Assembly (NCBI GenBank): GCA_900543295.1 | Contig: UQQY01000044.1 | Coordinates: 1 to 13,961 of the forward strand | From: an uncultured Oscillospiraceae bacterium | GTDB lineage: Bacteria; Bacillota; Clostridia; Oscillospirales; Ruminococcaceae | DNA: 13,961 nucleotides | Direction of reading: 5' to 3' | Shown: positions 13,296-13,961 of the stretch, piece by piece | How positions within the stretch are numbered: position 1 is the stretch's first letter | Layout: every line of letters starts with the position of its first letter | The notes under the pieces: model-generated | Databases searched by the model: none | Told to the model about the DNA's origin: nothing | What the model saw: only the letters and a program-made list of their open reading frames with translations | Position numbers and translations under genes: made by a program

Positions 13296-13961
13296 ATGAA
13301 ATACGGAATTATTTGCGCAATGCAGGAGGAAATCGAGCTTTTGCGCGCGGATCTCACCGAAACGGCCGTTACCCGTATAGCAGGGCGGGATTTCTGCGCC
13401 GGAAAGCTCTACGGCAGGGACGCCGTACTTGTCATGTCGCGGATCGGTAAGGTGGCCTCCGCCTCCACGGCGACCACGCTGATCGACCGTTATCATCCCG
13501 ACTGCGTTATTTTCTGTGGAACTGCCGGCGGCGTGCACAAGTCCCTCAATGTCGGCGACGTAGTAGTGGGCGACAGGCTCGTCCAGCATGACTTTTTCAC
13601 CGGCGTGGACTATTTCCGCATCCCGCTTCTGGACGTCTCCTATTTTAAAGCCGACGAAGCGCTTTCATCCGCTATGCTCAAAGCCGTCGATCACTACATG
13701 AAATATGAGATGAAGCAGGACATTCCCAAAGAGTATCTGGATGAGTTCGGCATCGTCTCGCCAAAAGCGCAGCTTGGCACAATCGCATCCGGCGACCAGT
13801 TTATCTGTGACAATGAGAAAAACGCATGGCTTGCCGATCACATCGAAAACCTCCAGTGTGTAGAGATGGAGGGCGCTGCCGTCGCACAGATCTGCTATGA
13901 GTTCGGTATTCCGTTTGCCGTACTGCGCGTCATCTCCGATTCCGCAAACAGCGACTCGAAC
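13296..13961 (+). CDS. mtnN: 5'-methylthioadenosine/S-adenosylhomocysteine nucleosidase (3' end outside window)
   Basis: MtnN (Pfs) cleaves adenine from methylthioadenosine and S-adenosylhomocysteine, recycling products of SAM-dependent reactions. The 222 visible residues begin MKYGIICAMQEE, with Glu12 as in the family active site. FCGTAGGV at 73-80, VEMEGAA at 189-195 (Glu192) and VISDSAN at 212-218 (catalytic Asp215) follow. Compared with E. coli numbering (Glu174, Asp197) there is an insertion of about 18 residues, within 110-155, around the KYEMKQDIPKEYLDEFG stretch. AGGAG at 13283-13287 precedes ATG 13296 by eight bases. The frame is open to the window end. It is divergent from ung and has its own promoter. 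Confidence 0.94.
   Translation, partial: MKYGIICAMQEEIELLRADLTETAVTRIAGRDFCAGKLYGRDAVLVMSRIGKVASASTATTLIDRYHPDCVIFCGTAGGVHKSLNVGDVVVGDRLVQHDFFTGVDYFRIPLLDVSYFKADEALSSAMLKAVDHYMKYEMKQDIPKEYLDEFGIVSPKAQLGTIASGDQFICDNEKNAWLADHIENLQCVEMEGAAVAQICYEFGIPFAVLRVISDSANSDSN

Noticed and set aside
13181..13357. Upstream extension of ung on the minus strand
   Set aside because: It runs across the mtnN start and promoters, and the ATG at 13180 has a GGAGGG site and gives the usual length.
1..13961. CRISPR arrays, tRNA or rRNA genes, insertion sequences, phage genes
   Set aside because: I found no regularly spaced repeats, no transposase or integrase motifs, and no cloverleaf-like or rRNA sequence; nearly all bases are explained by conserved housekeeping or sporulation genes.

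Overview
This window looks like a chromosomal segment of an endospore-forming Clostridia bacterium, probably of the Oscillospirales/Ruminococcaceae type. This is inferred from the three-gene GerA/GerB/GerC germinant receptor operon, the DUF421-DUF4363 pair, HPr kinase, NrdR, roughly balanced base composition and AGGAGG-type ribosome binding sites. It is ordinary host sequence: I see no phage, insertion sequence, CRISPR array, tRNA or rRNA.

Layout from left to right. (1) 1-598: the 3' part of undecaprenyl-diphosphatase (uppP, +), followed by a 13-bp hairpin. (2) 921-4766: a tightly overlapping germinant receptor operon (GerA-, GerB- and GerC-type subunits, +), preceded by a sigma-G-like promoter at 865-893. 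(3) 4891-5676: a sugar phosphate isomerase/epimerase-like TIM barrel (+) with its own promoter and a hairpin-rich leader. (4) 5898-6164: a small DUF6514-like protein (+) whose upstream region holds two Spo0A-box-like elements exactly 10 bp apart. (5) 6247-6711: nrdR (+), converging tail-to-tail with a DUF421-DUF4363 operon (-, 7768 to 6708) that has a full-consensus sigma-G-type promoter. (6) 8044-11877: hprK, a YcdX-like PHP phosphatase, a cytoplasmic Cys-type sulfatase and a nitroreductase, all + and closed by a strong bidirectional terminator. (7) 13180-12023: ung and a dCMP-deaminase-family gene on the - strand, both concerned with uracil/dUMP. (8) 13296 to the window end: mtnN (MTA/SAH nucleosidase, +), divergent from ung.

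The most interesting thread is sporulation. Two separate operons, the germinant receptor and the DUF421-DUF4363 membrane pair, carry promoter elements matching the forespore factor sigma-G. The DUF6514-like gene and the ung/mtnN divergent region carry Spo0A-box matches. This suggests that the poorly understood DUF421-DUF4363 pair is a forespore or spore-membrane module. These are motif readings by eye from sequence alone.
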